64,000 nucleotides of DNA from Tropicibacter oceani (GCF_029958925.1 NZ_CP124616.1:1922001-1986000); one strand, 5' to 3'. Shown: positions 25,483-35,502, counted from the stretch's first letter. Notes: generated by a model from the sequence alone, not told the origin. Numbers and translations are program-made.

Positions 25483-25779
25483 TTACATCGGGATGTCACG
25501 CTCCAGCGCTTCGAGGCTGCCCATGCGCATCGTGCCATCGGCCATCGCGGGCAGTTCGATCTCGGCGCAGGTGCCGGCATCGACCAGCGTCCAGGCGTTG
25601 CCCTGGTAGTCGACTTTCGAGGTGCCAGCGCAGGTGGTGCCGGGGCCCGCGGCGCAGTCGTTTTCACCGGCCAGGCTGACGCCAAAGCACTTTTCCTGCT
25701 CGGCGGCCTGCACGCCGCTGGCGGCAAAAGACGCGGCAACGGCACCAACGAGGGCGGCGGTCTTGAGGGTCTTGGACAT
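25483..25779 (-). CDS. bufA: Bufferin precursor peptide (DUF2282, BufA1-like)
   Basis: This 98-residue secreted peptide has a Sec signal (about residues 1-25, ending GVQA) and four cysteines in the mature part: Cys31 (EKCFGVS), Cys42 (NDCAAG), Cys50 (TTCAGTS) and Cys71 (GTCAEIE). This spacing is the DUF2282 hallmark. In characterised bufferins the two central cysteines become thiooxazoles and the product binds copper in the periplasm. The start at 25779 has AAGGAAG upstream. It heads the bufA-bufB-bufC-doxX operon. The C-terminal tail after Cys71 (about 27 residues) has no assigned role. Confidence 0.93.
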   Translation of the reverse strand: MSKTLKTAALVGAVAASFAASGVQAAEQEKCFGVSLAGENDCAAGPGTTCAGTSKVDYQGNAWTLVDAGTCAEIELPAMADGTMRMGSLEALERDIPM

Positions 25780-25968
25780 GGAACTTCCTTTCACTTGAGC
25801 GAGTTTGAAACTTGGCCGCCGGACGATCTGTCCTGCGGTGAACCAACTCTGCCCCGTGGCCGGTTAACAGGCCACTCACGGCCCCGTGCATCACGCCCCT
25901 GTCAGGAAACTGCCCTGCGGCGTGACCCTTTGCGCGCGCAGCAATCCAATGAAATCAGGCGCAAAGCA

Positions 25969-25996
25969 AAAGGCCCCGAAACGTTTCGGGGCCTTT
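25969..25996 (-). terminator. Intrinsic terminator of thrS
   Basis: A perfect 14-bp inverted repeat AAAGGCCCCGAAAC / GTTTCGGGGCCTTT begins about 25 bases after the thrS stop, with AT pairs at both ends giving T-runs on both strands. It can terminate thrS on the minus strand. Confidence 0.85.
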
Positions 25997-26020
25997 CATC
26001 ATGCTTCCAGTGCTGGAATG

Positions 26021-27967
26021 TTACAAAAGATCGGGCGGGGTCGCGTCCTGGGACAGCGAACTCACGATCTCTGTCAGCGATGTAACAGAGGTCTGCTTTT
26101 CCCCAAGCCGGCGCACGGTGACGGTGCGTTCCTCGACCTCGCGGTGGCCGATGGCCAGGATCACCGGCACCTTGCCCAGCGAATGTTCGCGGACCTTGTA
26201 GTTGATCTTTTCGTTGCGGATGTCCGCCTCGGCCCGCACCCCGGCTGCCTTCAGCGCGGCCACGACCTCGTGCACATAGTCATCGGCCTCCGACACGATC
26301 GAGGCGACGACCACCTGGCGCGGCGCCAGCCAGAACGGCAGCTTGCCGGCGTGTTCCTCGATCAGGATACCGATGAACCGCTCGAACGAGCCAAGGCAGG
26401 CACGGTGCAGCATCACCGGACGGTGTTTCGCCCCGTCCTGCCCGATATAGGTGGCGTCCAGCCGTTCGGGCAGCACGAAATCCACCTGGAAGGTGCCGCA
26501 TTGCCAGACCCGGCCAATCGCGTCGGTCAGCGAAAATTCCAGCTTGGGTCCGTAAAAGGCGCCTTCGCCCGGGTTCATCGTCGGCTCGATCCCCGCGGCG
26601 CGGGTGGCCGCCAACAGCGCGGTTTCGGCCTTGTCCCAGACCTCGTCCGACCCGGCGCGCGTGTCCGGACGGTCCGAAAACAGGATGTCGAACTTGGCAA
26701 AGCCCAGGTCGCGATAGATATTCGACAAAAAGTCGATGAAGCGCTGACACTCCGAGGCAATCTGGTCCTCGGTCGCAAAGATATGCGCATCGTCCTGGGT
26801 AAAGCCGCGCACCCGCATGATGCCATGCAACGCGCCCGACGGCTCGTAGCGTGCGCAGGATCCGAATTCGGCCATGCGCAGCGGCAGGTCGCGATAGCTT
26901 TTCAGCCCGACCTTGAAGATTTCCACGTGGCAGGGGCAGTTCATCGGCTTGAGCGCGTTGACCGCCTTTTCGCGGGCGTGTTCTTCGTCGACTTCGACGA
27001 TGAACATGTTTTCCTGGTACTTTTCCCAGTGCCCGGATTTTTCCCACAGCTTGCGGTCCACCACCTGCGGGGTGTTCACCTCGACATAGCCGCCCTTTTC
27101 CTGCTGGCGGCGCATGTAGTCCTGCAGCGTGGTGTAGATCTTCCAGCCGTTGGGGTGCCAGAAGATCTGGCCCGGGGCCTCTTCTTGCATGTGGAACAGG
27201 TCCATCTCGCGGCCCAGCTTGCGGTGGTCGCGCTTGGCGGCCTCTTCCAGCATGTGCAGGTGGGCGCGCAGGTCTTCCTTGTTCTTGAAGGCCACGCCGT
27301 AGATGCGTTGCAGCATCTGGCGGTTGCTGTCGCCGCGCCAATAGGCCCCGGCCACCGACATCAGCTTGAAGGCATCGCCGGGCACCTGGCCGGTATGTTG
27401 CAGATGCGGGCCGCGGCACAGGTCCTGCCAGTGGCCGTGCCAATACATGCGGATCGGTTCGTTGCCGGGAATGGCCTCGATCAGCTCGACCTTGTAGGGT
27501 TCGTTGTTGGCCTCGTAATACTTGATCGCGCGGTCGCGTTCCCAGACCTCGGTGGTCACGGGATCGCGCTTGTTGATGATCTCGCGCATCTTCTTTTCGA
27601 TCTCGCCCAGGTCTTCTGGGGTGAAGGGTTCGGCGCGGTCGAAATCGTAATACCAGCCCTTTTCGATCACCGGGCCGATGGTCACGCGCACGTCGGGCCA
27701 CAGCTCCTGCACGGCGCGGGCCATGATGTGCGCCAGGTCGTGACGGATCAGTTCCAGCGCCGGGGCGTCGTCTGCCATGGTGTTGATGGCGATCTGGCTG
27801 TCCGCCTCGATCGGCCATTGCAGATCCCAGTGCTGGCCGTTGACCACGGCCGAGATGGCCTTTTTGGCAAGGGATTTGGAGATGCCTTCGGCGACCTCGG
27901 CAGGGGTCACGCCCTTGTCGTAGCTGCGGCTTGCACCATCGGGGAAGGTCAGGGAAATCTGGCTCAT
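26021..27967 (-). CDS. thrS: Threonyl-tRNA synthetase
   Basis: This 648-residue class II aminoacyl-tRNA synthetase has an N-terminal TGS domain (1-60), an editing domain (about 70-230, with the [12 protein letters not shown] motif) and a catalytic core. The core has the zinc-ligand Cys in [10 protein letters not shown], motif 2 around [15 protein letters not shown] and motif 3 around [21 protein letters not shown]-terminal anticodon-binding domain ends it. It charges tRNA-Thr and is essential. The start at 27967 has GAGGAGC upstream. It shares a 175-bp divergent gap with an MFS gene and is followed by a strong terminator. Confidence 0.99.
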   Translation of the reverse strand: MSQISLTFPDGASRSYDKGVTPAEVAEGISKSLAKKAISAVVNGQHWDLQWPIEADSQIAINTMADDAPALELIRHDLAHIMARAVQELWPDVRVTIGPVIEKGWYYDFDRAEPFTPEDLGEIEKKMREIINKRDPVTTEVWERDRAIKYYEANNEPYKVELIEAIPGNEPIRMYWHGHWQDLCRGPHLQHTGQVPGDAFKLMSVAGAYWRGDSNRQMLQRIYGVAFKNKEDLRAHLHMLEEAAKRDHRKLGREMDLFHMQEEAPGQIFWHPNGWKIYTTLQDYMRRQQEKGGYVEVNTPQVVDRKLWEKSGHWEKYQENMFIVEVDEEHAREKAVNALKPMNCPCHVEIFKVGLKSYRDLPLRMAEFGSCARYEPSGALHGIMRVRGFTQDDAHIFATEDQIASECQRFIDFLSNIYRDLGFAKFDILFSDRPDTRAGSDEVWDKAETALLAATRAAGIEPTMNPGEGAFYGPKLEFSLTDAIGRVWQCGTFQVDFVLPERLDATYIGQDGAKHRPVMLHRACLGSFERFIGILIEEHAGKLPFWLAPRQVVVASIVSEADDYVHEVVAALKAAGVRAEADIRNEKINYKVREHSLGKVPVILAIGHREVEERTVTVRRLGEKQTSVTSLTEIVSSLSQDATPPDLL

Positions 27968-28142
27968 GTGCCATGCTCCTCGTCAGTTTGGCGCCCACGG
28001 AACGCCCGGTTGCGGGTTATGTTTGTCGCGCTCTTTTGGCGATGCCGGGCGGGGCTGTCAAGCTGGGCCGGGAACCATCGGTGCGCGGGCGGCGTTTCGT
28101 CCCCGGGTGCGCCTGCCGGACCCGCAGCGAAAAGGACCCCGC

Positions 28143-29396
28143 ATGAACGACGCCGTCGAGCAAGCCTATGAAACCCTGTCCGGAGCCAAGGCCCATGTCC
28201 CCGCCCCTGAGGCGCGCAACGGGCTGCGCCACGTGGTGTCGCTGTCCCTGACCAAGGTGGCCGATGGTCTGATCGACCCCAAGCTGGTGCTGTCCTGGCT
28301 GGGCGCTGCGCTGGGCGCGCCTGCCGCCGTCACCGGCCTGTTCGTGCCGATCCGCGAGGCCGGGGCGCTGTTGCCGCAGATCGCGCTGGCGGGCTGGGTG
28401 CAGGGCATGGCGCGGCGCAAATGGGCCTGGGTGCTGGGCGCGGCCGGGCAGGGCATCGCGGCGGCGGGCATCGCGCTGGCCGCGTTGACGCTGCAGGGGC
28501 TGGCGGCGGGTCTGGCGATCTGCGCCGCGCTGGCCGTGCTGGCGCTTAGCCGCGCGGCCTGTTCGGTCAGCTACAAGGACATCCTTGGCAAGACGATCAA
28601 GGAACGCCGGCGCGGCGCGGTGACCGGCACGGCGGGCAGCGTCGCCTCGGTCGCGGTGCTGGGTTTTGCGGTGCTGCTGATGTCGGGGGTCTTGCGCGAA
28701 CAGACGCCGGTGATCCTTGCCATCGCGCTGGCCGCCGTCCTGTGGCTGGCCGCCAGCGCGGTCTTTTCCACGCTCGAGGAAGATCCGTCCGAAACCGGGG
28801 CGCGCCAGGGCCTGGATCTGACGCCGCTGCGCGAGGACGGTGATTTTCGCCGTTTCATCATGGTGCGGGGGCTGTTGACGGTCACCGCCCTTGCGCCGCC
28901 CTATTTCGTGATGCTGGGCGGCGGGCAGGGGGCCTTGCAGGGGTTGGGCGCGCTTTTGCTGGCCTCGGCCGGGGCCAGTTTTGCCAGTTCCTATATCTGG
29001 GGGCGGCTGGCCGACCGGTCGGCGCGCCGGGTGCTGGCGCTGTCGGGCGGCTTTGGCGCGGGCTTTGCCGCGCTGGCGGTGCTGGCCGAGCTGTCGGGCT
29101 GGACCCAAATTCCCTATGTCGTCCCGGCGATCCTGTTTGGCTTCATGCTGGCCTATCAGGGCGTGCGGCGGGGGCGGTCCACCTATCTTGTCGACATGGC
29201 GCCGGAAGACGCGCGGTCATCCTATGCGGCGCTGGCCAATACGGTGATCGGCGTGCTGCTGCTGGCGGTGGGCGCGCTGGGCGGGGTGCTGGCGCTGGCC
29301 GGGCCTGTGGCGGCGCTGGGCGGGTTTGCGGCCCTGTCGCTGGCCGGCGGGCTGTTGGCGCTGCGGCTGCGCGATGAAAAGCAGGGTCCGGCGTAA
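28143..29396 (+). CDS. Major facilitator superfamily permease
   Basis: This 417-residue membrane protein has about 12 hydrophobic segments after a polar N-terminus of some 30 residues (MNDAVEQAYETLSGAKAHVP). A loop rich in charged residues (GKTIKERRRGAVTG, GRLADRSARR) fits the MFS motif A type after helices 2 and 8. The long central loop (EEDPSETGARQGLDLTPLREDGDF) separates the two halves. The start at 28143 follows AAAAGGA. The substrate is not evident. It is divergent from thrS and followed after 63 bp by a DNA-glycosylase-like gene. Confidence 0.8.
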   Translation: MNDAVEQAYETLSGAKAHVPAPEARNGLRHVVSLSLTKVADGLIDPKLVLSWLGAALGAPAAVTGLFVPIREAGALLPQIALAGWVQGMARRKWAWVLGAAGQGIAAAGIALAALTLQGLAAGLAICAALAVLALSRAACSVSYKDILGKTIKERRRGAVTGTAGSVASVAVLGFAVLLMSGVLREQTPVILAIALAAVLWLAASAVFSTLEEDPSETGARQGLDLTPLREDGDFRRFIMVRGLLTVTALAPPYFVMLGGGQGALQGLGALLLASAGASFASSYIWGRLADRSARRVLALSGGFGAGFAALAVLAELSGWTQIPYVVPAILFGFMLAYQGVRRGRSTYLVDMAPEDARSSYAALANTVIGVLLLAVGALGGVLALAGPVAALGGFAALSLAGGLLALRLRDEKQGPA

Positions 29397-29459
29397 TCGG
29401 TCCTTTCCCGGCGCGGCGCCGCGTGCCACTCTGCCCCCTTCAGCGGAAAAGGGGACGAA

Positions 29460-30131
29460 ATGCGCAGTTTCAAGGACATTCTGACATTCGCAGAGGACCG
29501 CAAGGGCAGCCGCACCGCCGTGCTGGACGGCATCGTGCCCCCCAAGACCGCCGACGACCTGGCCGCCATCCCCGATGACCGCTGGCTGGCGCAGATGGCG
29601 CGCGGGATCATGCAGGCCGGGATCAGCTGGCAGGTGGTCGAAAACAAGTGGCCCGGCATGGAAGAGGCCTTCCACGGCTTTGACGTGGACCGCTGCGCGA
29701 TGATGTCCGAGGATTGGGAGGACGAGCTGCTGGACGATCCGCGCATCGTGCGCAGCCCGCCCAAGGTGCGGGCAATCCAGCACAACGCCGCCTTTATCCG
29801 CGAGGTCGCGGCGGAACATGGCAGCTTTGGGCGGCGCATCGGCGACTGGCCCCCCAGTGATTTCGGCGGACTGCTGGACTGGCTGCAAAAGGAAGGGTCG
29901 CGGCTGGGTGGCACCACCGGGGCCTACATGCTGCGGATGATGGGCAAGGATGGCTATATCCTGTCGCCCAGCGTCATCGCCCGGCTTCAGGCCGAAGGCG
30001 TGATCGACAGGCCGCCCACCTCGAAAAAGGCGCGCGCGGCGGTGCAGGCGGCCTTTGATGCCTGGGCGCAGGAAAGCGGCGAAAGCCTGACGGTGATCAG
30101 CCGCGTCCTGGCGCAAAGCATCGACGCCTAG
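29460..30131 (+). CDS. DNA-3-methyladenine glycosylase I family protein
   Basis: This 223-residue protein of the Tag (HhH-GPD related) family, which removes alkylated adenine from DNA, shows the characteristic order: DDRWLAQMARGIMQAGISWQVVENKWPGMEEAFHGFD near the N-terminus, then RIVRSPPKVRAIQHNAAFI. The zinc-ligand Cys/His set of E. coli Tag is not obvious, so this is the shorter Tag-like branch whose activity is less certain. It has its own ribosome site (AAAAGGGGACGAA) and no clear operon partner. Confidence 0.85.
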   Translation: MRSFKDILTFAEDRKGSRTAVLDGIVPPKTADDLAAIPDDRWLAQMARGIMQAGISWQVVENKWPGMEEAFHGFDVDRCAMMSEDWEDELLDDPRIVRSPPKVRAIQHNAAFIREVAAEHGSFGRRIGDWPPSDFGGLLDWLQKEGSRLGGTTGAYMLRMMGKDGYILSPSVIARLQAEGVIDRPPTSKKARAAVQAAFDAWAQESGESLTVISRVLAQSIDA

Positions 30132-30227
30132 CCCGCGCCCTTGTGCGCAAGGATTGATCGGTTTGTTTCGATGGATTAGGAACAAGGCGGCCAGTCCCCG
30201 GCCCGTCATCCCCGGAACACCCCCGCC

Positions 30228-31202
30228 ATGCCGCCCAGCCCGCCCCGAAAGGATCTCAGCCTCAGGGCGCTGGAACTGTTCCAGATATGCGCTCAAAAAG
30301 GCTCGCTTATGGCGGCGGCCGAGGAAACCGGGCTAAGCGTCAGCACCGTGTCGCATCACCTGCGCAACCTCGAAGAGCACCTGGGCACCCAGTTGTTCAA
30401 CCATGCCCGCAGGCCGATGGTGCTGACCCCGAAGGGGCGCAGTTTCTTGCGCAACATCGACGAGGCACTGCATGCGCTGCGCAAGGCCAAGGCCGCCGCC
30501 ATGGGCGGCAGCGTCGCCGACACCCGGCACCTGCGCATCGGCACGATCGAGGATTTCGACAGCGACATCACCCCCGAACTGGCGGTCTATCTGAACGAAC
30601 GCATGCCGCTGTGCGATTTCACCTATCACACGGACGACAGCCATTCGATCATCGAGATGCTGAGCAACCGCAAGCTGGATCTGGGCGTCACCAGCAAACC
30701 GTCCGAGCGGATGCGCGACCTGCAGGACCAGCCGCTGCTGCGCGATCCCTTTATCGTGGTGCTGCCGCAGGGCCATGACGACGCGCCGGGCGATATCCTT
30801 GCGGGCAAGGGCAAGCTGCCGTTCCTGCGGTTTTCCGGCAACCTGATCATCGCCCGCCAGATCGAGGCCCATCTGCGGCGGATCGGGGCCACGCTGCCGC
30901 ACCGGTTCGAATGCGGCAACAACCAGACGCTGATGGCGATGGTGGCCGCCGGGGCGGGCTGGACCATCACCACACCGCTGTTGTTCGCACGCGCCCGTCG
31001 GTTCCAGCCGCGGCTGCGCATGCATCCCTTTCCGGGCAAGCGGTTTTCGCGCACGCTGGTGATCGTCAGCACGCCGGAATGCGCTGACACGGTGGTCGGG
31101 CTGGTGCATCACCGGTTGCGCGCGCTGATCACCGAACACGCCCTAAGACCCATCCACGCCAGCGCCCCATGGCTGGTGGATCGGTTCACCCTGATCAGCT
31201 AG
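30228..31202 (+). CDS. LysR-family regulator beside the methyltransferase/dehydrogenase module
   Basis: This 324-residue LysR protein has its helix-turn-helix at residues 10-70 (GSLMAAAEETGLSVSTVSHHLRNLEEHLG) and a ligand-binding domain from about residue 98. It is convergent with the MttB-family gene, and their TAG stops share a CTAG. No typical divergent operator arrangement is present, so its target is inferred from proximity to be the methylamine-type genes that follow. Confidence 0.88.
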   Translation: MPPSPPRKDLSLRALELFQICAQKGSLMAAAEETGLSVSTVSHHLRNLEEHLGTQLFNHARRPMVLTPKGRSFLRNIDEALHALRKAKAAAMGGSVADTRHLRIGTIEDFDSDITPELAVYLNERMPLCDFTYHTDDSHSIIEMLSNRKLDLGVTSKPSERMRDLQDQPLLRDPFIVVLPQGHDDAPGDILAGKGKLPFLRFSGNLIIARQIEAHLRRIGATLPHRFECGNNQTLMAMVAAGAGWTITTPLLFARARRFQPRLRMHPFPGKRFSRTLVIVSTPECADTVVGLVHHRLRALITEHALRPIHASAPWLVDRFTLIS

Positions 31203-32728
31203 GCGTCAGCCTGAAGGATGGAGAAAGCATCGCGGATGGCCGCATCCTGCGCCTTGCTCAGGTAGGCGGGGTGGTGCGTTTCCAGGATCTCGCGCGCCCG
31301 GGTTCTTGCCCTTGACCAGATGTCGGTCGCGCCCCCGGCTTCCCAAGTGCGCGGCGCGTCGCGGTCGGCCAGCGCCGGATAGAAATAATCCCGCTCCATC
31401 GCGTCAAAGGTCTGCTGGCCGCCCAGGAAATGGCCTTCGCCCAGGACCGCCGCGACGATGGCGTCATAGCCCAGGTTTTCCTCGGTCACTTCGATGCCGC
31501 GCAGGGCGCGGTAGATGTGGGAATGCATTTCGTCGTCGATCACGAAGCCTTCGAAACTGGCCCCCAGCAGCGATGCGGTCATCCCCGAGCTTTCGTAGAT
31601 CAGGTTGCCCCCCGCCAGCGCCGCCGCCATCGAGGTCAGCCCCTTTTCAACGCCGTATTGCGCGTCGATGGCCTTGGCATCGGTCATCGAACAGGCCACC
31701 CCCGACGGCAGGCCCAGCCAGTTCGACAGCTGCGCCGAGGCCGCGTTCAACACCGCCGTTTCACCGCTGCCGCCGCAAAAGGCGCCGCTGCGCAGGTCGA
31801 TCACCAGCGGCCAGTTGGAAAACACCATGGGAAATCCGGGCCGGATGACATGCACCATCACCAGGCTGGCCAGGGTTTCGGCCAGCGATTGCGCCAGGAA
31901 CCCCGCCAGCGTCGCCGGCGCCGTCGCCCCGGCCTGCGCCGCGGTGATGCAGGACATCGGAATGTTGTGGCGGATGCATTCGTAAACCACGTCGACCGCG
32001 TCCTCGCCAAAGCGCATCGGCGAAATCACCGGGCTGATATGCGCCTTGAGAAAGGGGCGTTCGGAAAACTGGCCCGGGCCCCCGGCGGCAATGTCCAGCA
32101 GATGCACGATGGGGGCCACATGGCTGGCCAGCGTGAACGAGGTCGCCACCGGCTTGGTTGTGTTGCGCACCAGCGCATAGGCGGTGTTCACGTCCAGGTC
32201 GAAATTGTCCGGTACATCGGTGGCCACGCAGCAACGGGTGAACCAGCTGACATTGGCCAGGGTATCCTGAAGTCTTGTGAAATCATGCAGGTCCTGCAGG
32301 GTCGAGGGCCGGTAAAGCCCGCTGTCGATGTCCAGCGTCTGAACCGCCGCGCCGCCGGTGCCGAAATAGACCCTGTCGCCGCCAACCTCGATCGAGCGGT
32401 CCTTGTCACGGCCATGCAGGACAAAGCGTTTTGCCGCCTTGTCGATGGCCTCTTCGACCAGGGCGCGCGGCAGAAGGATCCGGCCTGCGCCATTGTCTTT
32501 GGCCCCTGCGGCCAACAGATCGGCACGCAGGCGGGCGGGGACCTCGCCCATGCCAAGGTTGGCCAGCAGGTCCTGAGCGGTGGTATAAATCCTGCGCAGG
32601 TCGCCATCGGTCAGGGGTTTGTAGCGGCCGCCGGGCTGGCCGGGCGGGCATGGGTCGAACAGCGGTTTGCGGGCGCGCTTGGCCAGACGCGCCTCGCGTC
32701 CTTCGCGTCTGACCGGCTGCGCTGCCAT
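31199..32728 (-). CDS. MttB-family trimethylamine methyltransferase homologue, without pyrrolysine
   Basis: This 509-residue protein belongs to the MttB/COG5598 superfamily, which transfers a methyl group from a quaternary or tertiary amine to a corrinoid protein. True MttB has an in-frame TAG read as pyrrolysine. Here there is no internal TAG, the only one being the final stop, so it belongs to the non-Pyl branch with glycine- or proline-betaine and carnitine demethylases. Conserved stretches include YFGTGGAAVQTLDIDSGLYRPST and PLVIDLRSGAFCGGSGE. No corrinoid protein gene is adjacent. It is divergent from the FAD/GcvT protein. Confidence 0.88.
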   Translation of the reverse strand: MAAQPVRREGREARLAKRARKPLFDPCPPGQPGGRYKPLTDGDLRRIYTTAQDLLANLGMGEVPARLRADLLAAGAKDNGAGRILLPRALVEEAIDKAAKRFVLHGRDKDRSIEVGGDRVYFGTGGAAVQTLDIDSGLYRPSTLQDLHDFTRLQDTLANVSWFTRCCVATDVPDNFDLDVNTAYALVRNTTKPVATSFTLASHVAPIVHLLDIAAGGPGQFSERPFLKAHISPVISPMRFGEDAVDVVYECIRHNIPMSCITAAQAGATAPATLAGFLAQSLAETLASLVMVHVIRPGFPMVFSNWPLVIDLRSGAFCGGSGETAVLNAASAQLSNWLGLPSGVACSMTDAKAIDAQYGVEKGLTSMAAALAGGNLIYESSGMTASLLGASFEGFVIDDEMHSHIYRALRGIEVTEENLGYDAIVAAVLGEGHFLGGQQTFDAMERDYFYPALADRDAPRTWEAGGATDIWSRARTRAREILETHHPAYLSKAQDAAIRDAFSILQADA

Positions 32729-32917
32729 GCTGTCCCCCTTGCCTGTCCTGTCCCTGATCCCACTGAGGCGGCGCCGCGCCCGGGGCGCAACGGATTTGCC
32801 CTTGTTGCGGAATCTTCAAAGAAGAACTTTGATGATTTGAGAGTAGAAGCAATCATTTTGCCTGTGCGCGCGCCCTGCGCCTCTATCGCCGCAAAGGCTT
32901 TGACGGAGACGAAATCC

Positions 32918-35353
32918 ATGAAATCGCGCACAAAGGTCGTGGTCATCGGCGGCGGCATCGCCGGATGTTCGACGCTGTATCATCTGACGCAGGAAGGCTG
33001 GAGCGATGTGGTCCTGGTCGAACGCAACGAGCTGACCAGCGGCACCACCTGGCATTCGGCGGCGCAGGTGACGAACTTTGGCATGAACCAGACGATGGTG
33101 GGGCTCAAGACCCACTCGATCAACCTGTACAAGGAACTGTCGGAAGATCCCGACTATCCGATCAACTATCACCACGGTGACGGCGGCATCCGACTGGCCA
33201 ATACGCCGCAGCAGATGCAGGGCTATCGCCACTTTGCCAGCATGGCGCGGGGCATGGACGTGCATTTCGAGGTGATTGACGCCGAGGAATGCGCCCGCCG
33301 CCATCCGCTGATTTCCACCGACAACCTGCTGGGCGGGCTGTGGGACCCGCTGGATGGCGACATCGACCCGGCGCAGCTGTGCCAGGCCCTTGCCCGCCGC
33401 GCCCGTGCCGCCGGGGCCGAGGTCTATCGCAACACGCCCGTCACGGCGCTGACGCAGCACCGCGATGACACCTGGACCGTGCATACCGAACACGGCGATA
33501 TCGACTGCGATATCGTCGTCAACGCCTGCGGCTATCGGGTGAACGAGGTCGGCGCGATGATGGGCGTGCATCACCCCGTCATGTCGATGGAGCACCAGTA
33601 TTTCCTGACCGAGGAAATCCCCGCGATCCGCGATGCCGGCCACCGCATGCCGCTGCTGCGCTGCCCGATCAGCGATTATTACTGCCGCCAGGAAAAGAAC
33701 GGCCTGCTGCTGGGCTTTTATGAACAGGGCTGCAAGACTTGGGGGATGGACGGGATCGACCCGCATTTCGTCAATGCCCTGTGCCCCGATGATCTGGACC
33801 GGGTGACCGATGTGCTGGAGGGCGCCTTTGCCCGGATGCCGGCGCTGATGGAGGCGGGCATACATACCGTGGTCAACGGCCCGATCACCTATACCATCGA
33901 CGGTGCACCGCTGGTCGGGCCGATCCCGGGCAAGCGCAACGCCTTTTGCATCATCGGACTTCGCGCGGGCCTTGGTGAAGGCGGCGGGCATGGCTGGCTG
34001 CTGGCGCAGCAGATCGTGCATGGCGAGGCCTGCTATGACACCTGGGTGATCGACCCGCGCCGCTTTACCGGCCACGCCAACGTCGAGCTGACGGCGCTGA
34101 AGGCGATCGAGGATTACCAGAACGAGTTCCGTTTTCACTTTCCGCACGAACACCGCCCCGCCGGGCGGCCCGCGAAAACCACCCCCCTGACCCCGGTGCT
34201 GGAGGCCGCGGGCGCCGAGTTCACCGTGGTCAACGGTTGGGAGCGGGTCGACTACATCAAGCCCTCGGCAGAGTTCCACCCGACGCTGGGCTTTGCCTTT
34301 GACGAGGCCTTTGACGTGGTCGCCTCCGAGGTGCGCAGCGTGCAGACCGCCGTCGGCCTGTGCGAGGTCAACGGCTTCAACCGGATCGAGATCACCGGCG
34401 CCGATGCCCATGCCTTTCTGGACCGGATGGTCTGTGGCCGCGTGCCCAAACGCGGCGGCCGCGTCGGGCTGGCCTATCTGTTGAACCACCACGGGATGAT
34501 CAAGGCCGAGGCGACGCTGGCCACCCTTCCGGCCAGCGACCGCGGCCCGGCGCGGGTCTGGTACGGATCGGCGGCCGCCAGCGAATACCACGACATGGAC
34601 TGGTTGCAGGCGCATCTGCGCCCGGACGAGGACGTGCAGCTGCGCAGCCTGACCAATGACCAGACGATCCTGGTGCTGGCGGGGCCCAAGGCGCGTGACG
34701 TGCTGTCGGCCTGCGCGCGCGGCGATTGGTCGGCGGCGGCTTTCCCCTGGCTGTCGGTGCGCGAAAGCTTTGTCGGGATCGCTCCGGCGACAGTCATGGG
34801 GGTCAGTTTTTCCGGCGAGTTGGCCTATGAAATCCATGTCCCCAATGCCTCGCTTTACGCGGCCTACCTGGCGCTGCGAAAGGCGGGCGCGGCGCATGGC
34901 CTGACGCTGTTCGGCGCGCGGGCGGTCGAATCGATGCGGATGGAAAAGGGGTTTTTGCACTGGAAGGCCGACCTGATCACCGAATTCGACCCTTTCGAAA
35001 CCGGGCTGGACCGCTTTGTGGCAATGGACAAGGGGGATTTCATCGGCAAGGCGGCGCTGATGGCGCGGCAGGCAGAGGGTCCGCGCAGGCGGCGCGTCTG
35101 CTTGCGGATCGAAACCGACAAGGCCCCGGCGCGCGGCGGCGCTTCGCTGATGCTCGATGGCGCGGTGGTGGGCACGATCACCTCGGGCGATTGGGGGCAC
35201 CGGGTGGGGATGAACCTGGCCTATGCCTTTGTGCAGCCGGGCCTGGCAGAGCCGGGCACGCGAATGCAGCTGGACCTGTGCGGCGATCTGATCGGCGCCG
35301 AGGTGATCGCAGAGGGCTGCTATGATCCCGGGCATGGCCGGATGCGCGGATAG
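32918..35353 (+). CDS. FAD-dependent dehydrogenase with GcvT domain (dimethylglycine/sarcosine dehydrogenase-like)
   Basis: This 811-residue two-part flavoenzyme has an N-terminal DAO domain with the FAD motif GGGIAG (residues 11-16) and GTTWHSAAQVTNFG, the usual site near the covalent-flavin histidine in this family. A linker (residues 375-420) leads to a C-terminal folate-binding GcvT-type domain (about 430-810; FSGELAYEIHVPN, KGDFIGKAAL). Such enzymes oxidatively demethylate N-methylated glycines and pass the one-carbon unit to tetrahydrofolate. The start at 32918 has GGAG upstream. With the divergent MttB homologue it probably forms a methylated-amine degradation module. Confidence 0.92.
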   Translation: MKSRTKVVVIGGGIAGCSTLYHLTQEGWSDVVLVERNELTSGTTWHSAAQVTNFGMNQTMVGLKTHSINLYKELSEDPDYPINYHHGDGGIRLANTPQQMQGYRHFASMARGMDVHFEVIDAEECARRHPLISTDNLLGGLWDPLDGDIDPAQLCQALARRARAAGAEVYRNTPVTALTQHRDDTWTVHTEHGDIDCDIVVNACGYRVNEVGAMMGVHHPVMSMEHQYFLTEEIPAIRDAGHRMPLLRCPISDYYCRQEKNGLLLGFYEQGCKTWGMDGIDPHFVNALCPDDLDRVTDVLEGAFARMPALMEAGIHTVVNGPITYTIDGAPLVGPIPGKRNAFCIIGLRAGLGEGGGHGWLLAQQIVHGEACYDTWVIDPRRFTGHANVELTALKAIEDYQNEFRFHFPHEHRPAGRPAKTTPLTPVLEAAGAEFTVVNGWERVDYIKPSAEFHPTLGFAFDEAFDVVASEVRSVQTAVGLCEVNGFNRIEITGADAHAFLDRMVCGRVPKRGGRVGLAYLLNHHGMIKAEATLATLPASDRGPARVWYGSAAASEYHDMDWLQAHLRPDEDVQLRSLTNDQTILVLAGPKARDVLSACARGDWSAAAFPWLSVRESFVGIAPATVMGVSFSGELAYEIHVPNASLYAAYLALRKAGAAHGLTLFGARAVESMRMEKGFLHWKADLITEFDPFETGLDRFVAMDKGDFIGKAALMARQAEGPRRRRVCLRIETDKAPARGGASLMLDGAVVGTITSGDWGHRVGMNLAYAFVQPGLAEPGTRMQLDLCGDLIGAEVIAEGCYDPGHGRMRG

Positions 35354-35379
35354 GCCAGCCGCTTTGCGGCGGGGCCAGA

Positions 35380-35434
35380 GGGGGCGCTGCCCCCGCCGTG
35401 CAGGCACGGCCCCCCGGAGTATTTCAACAAGGAG
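35380..35434 (-). repeat. Modular intergenic GC-hairpin repeat, copy 4
   Basis: GGGGGC-GCT-GCCCCC (35380-35394), an inner GCCGTGC-AG-GCACGGC hairpin and CCCCCGGAGTATTTCAACAAGGAG (35411-35434) appear in that order on the plus strand. It lies 26 bp after the FAD/GcvT gene and before the alpha/beta hydrolase gene. Confidence 0.7.
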
Positions 35435-35502
35435 AAATGCGGGTCAGGGGCTTGGGTAATCTGTCGGTCTGTCTATGCTGAGCGCAAAAGACGGAGGCCG
35501 AC

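Noticed and set aside
25886-28171. A very long open frame (over 700 codons) antisense to thrS
   Set aside because: It mirrors thrS codon positions, is rich in His, Gln, Arg and Gly, shows no domain, and arises from the high-GC third-position bias of the real gene.
31199-32728. A pyrrolysine codon in the MttB-family gene
   Set aside because: The only in-frame TAG is the terminal stop, and no pylTSBCD genes are visible in the window.
31430-32917. A long in-frame extension of the FAD/GcvT gene to the left
   Set aside because: The extension is antisense to the MttB-family gene, has low-complexity composition, and the true start at 32918 has a good ribosome site and the flavin-binding motif at once.
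32816-35407. An open frame of about 860 codons antisense to the FAD/GcvT gene
   Set aside because: It is a shadow of the real gene, with no recognisable motif and unlikely composition.
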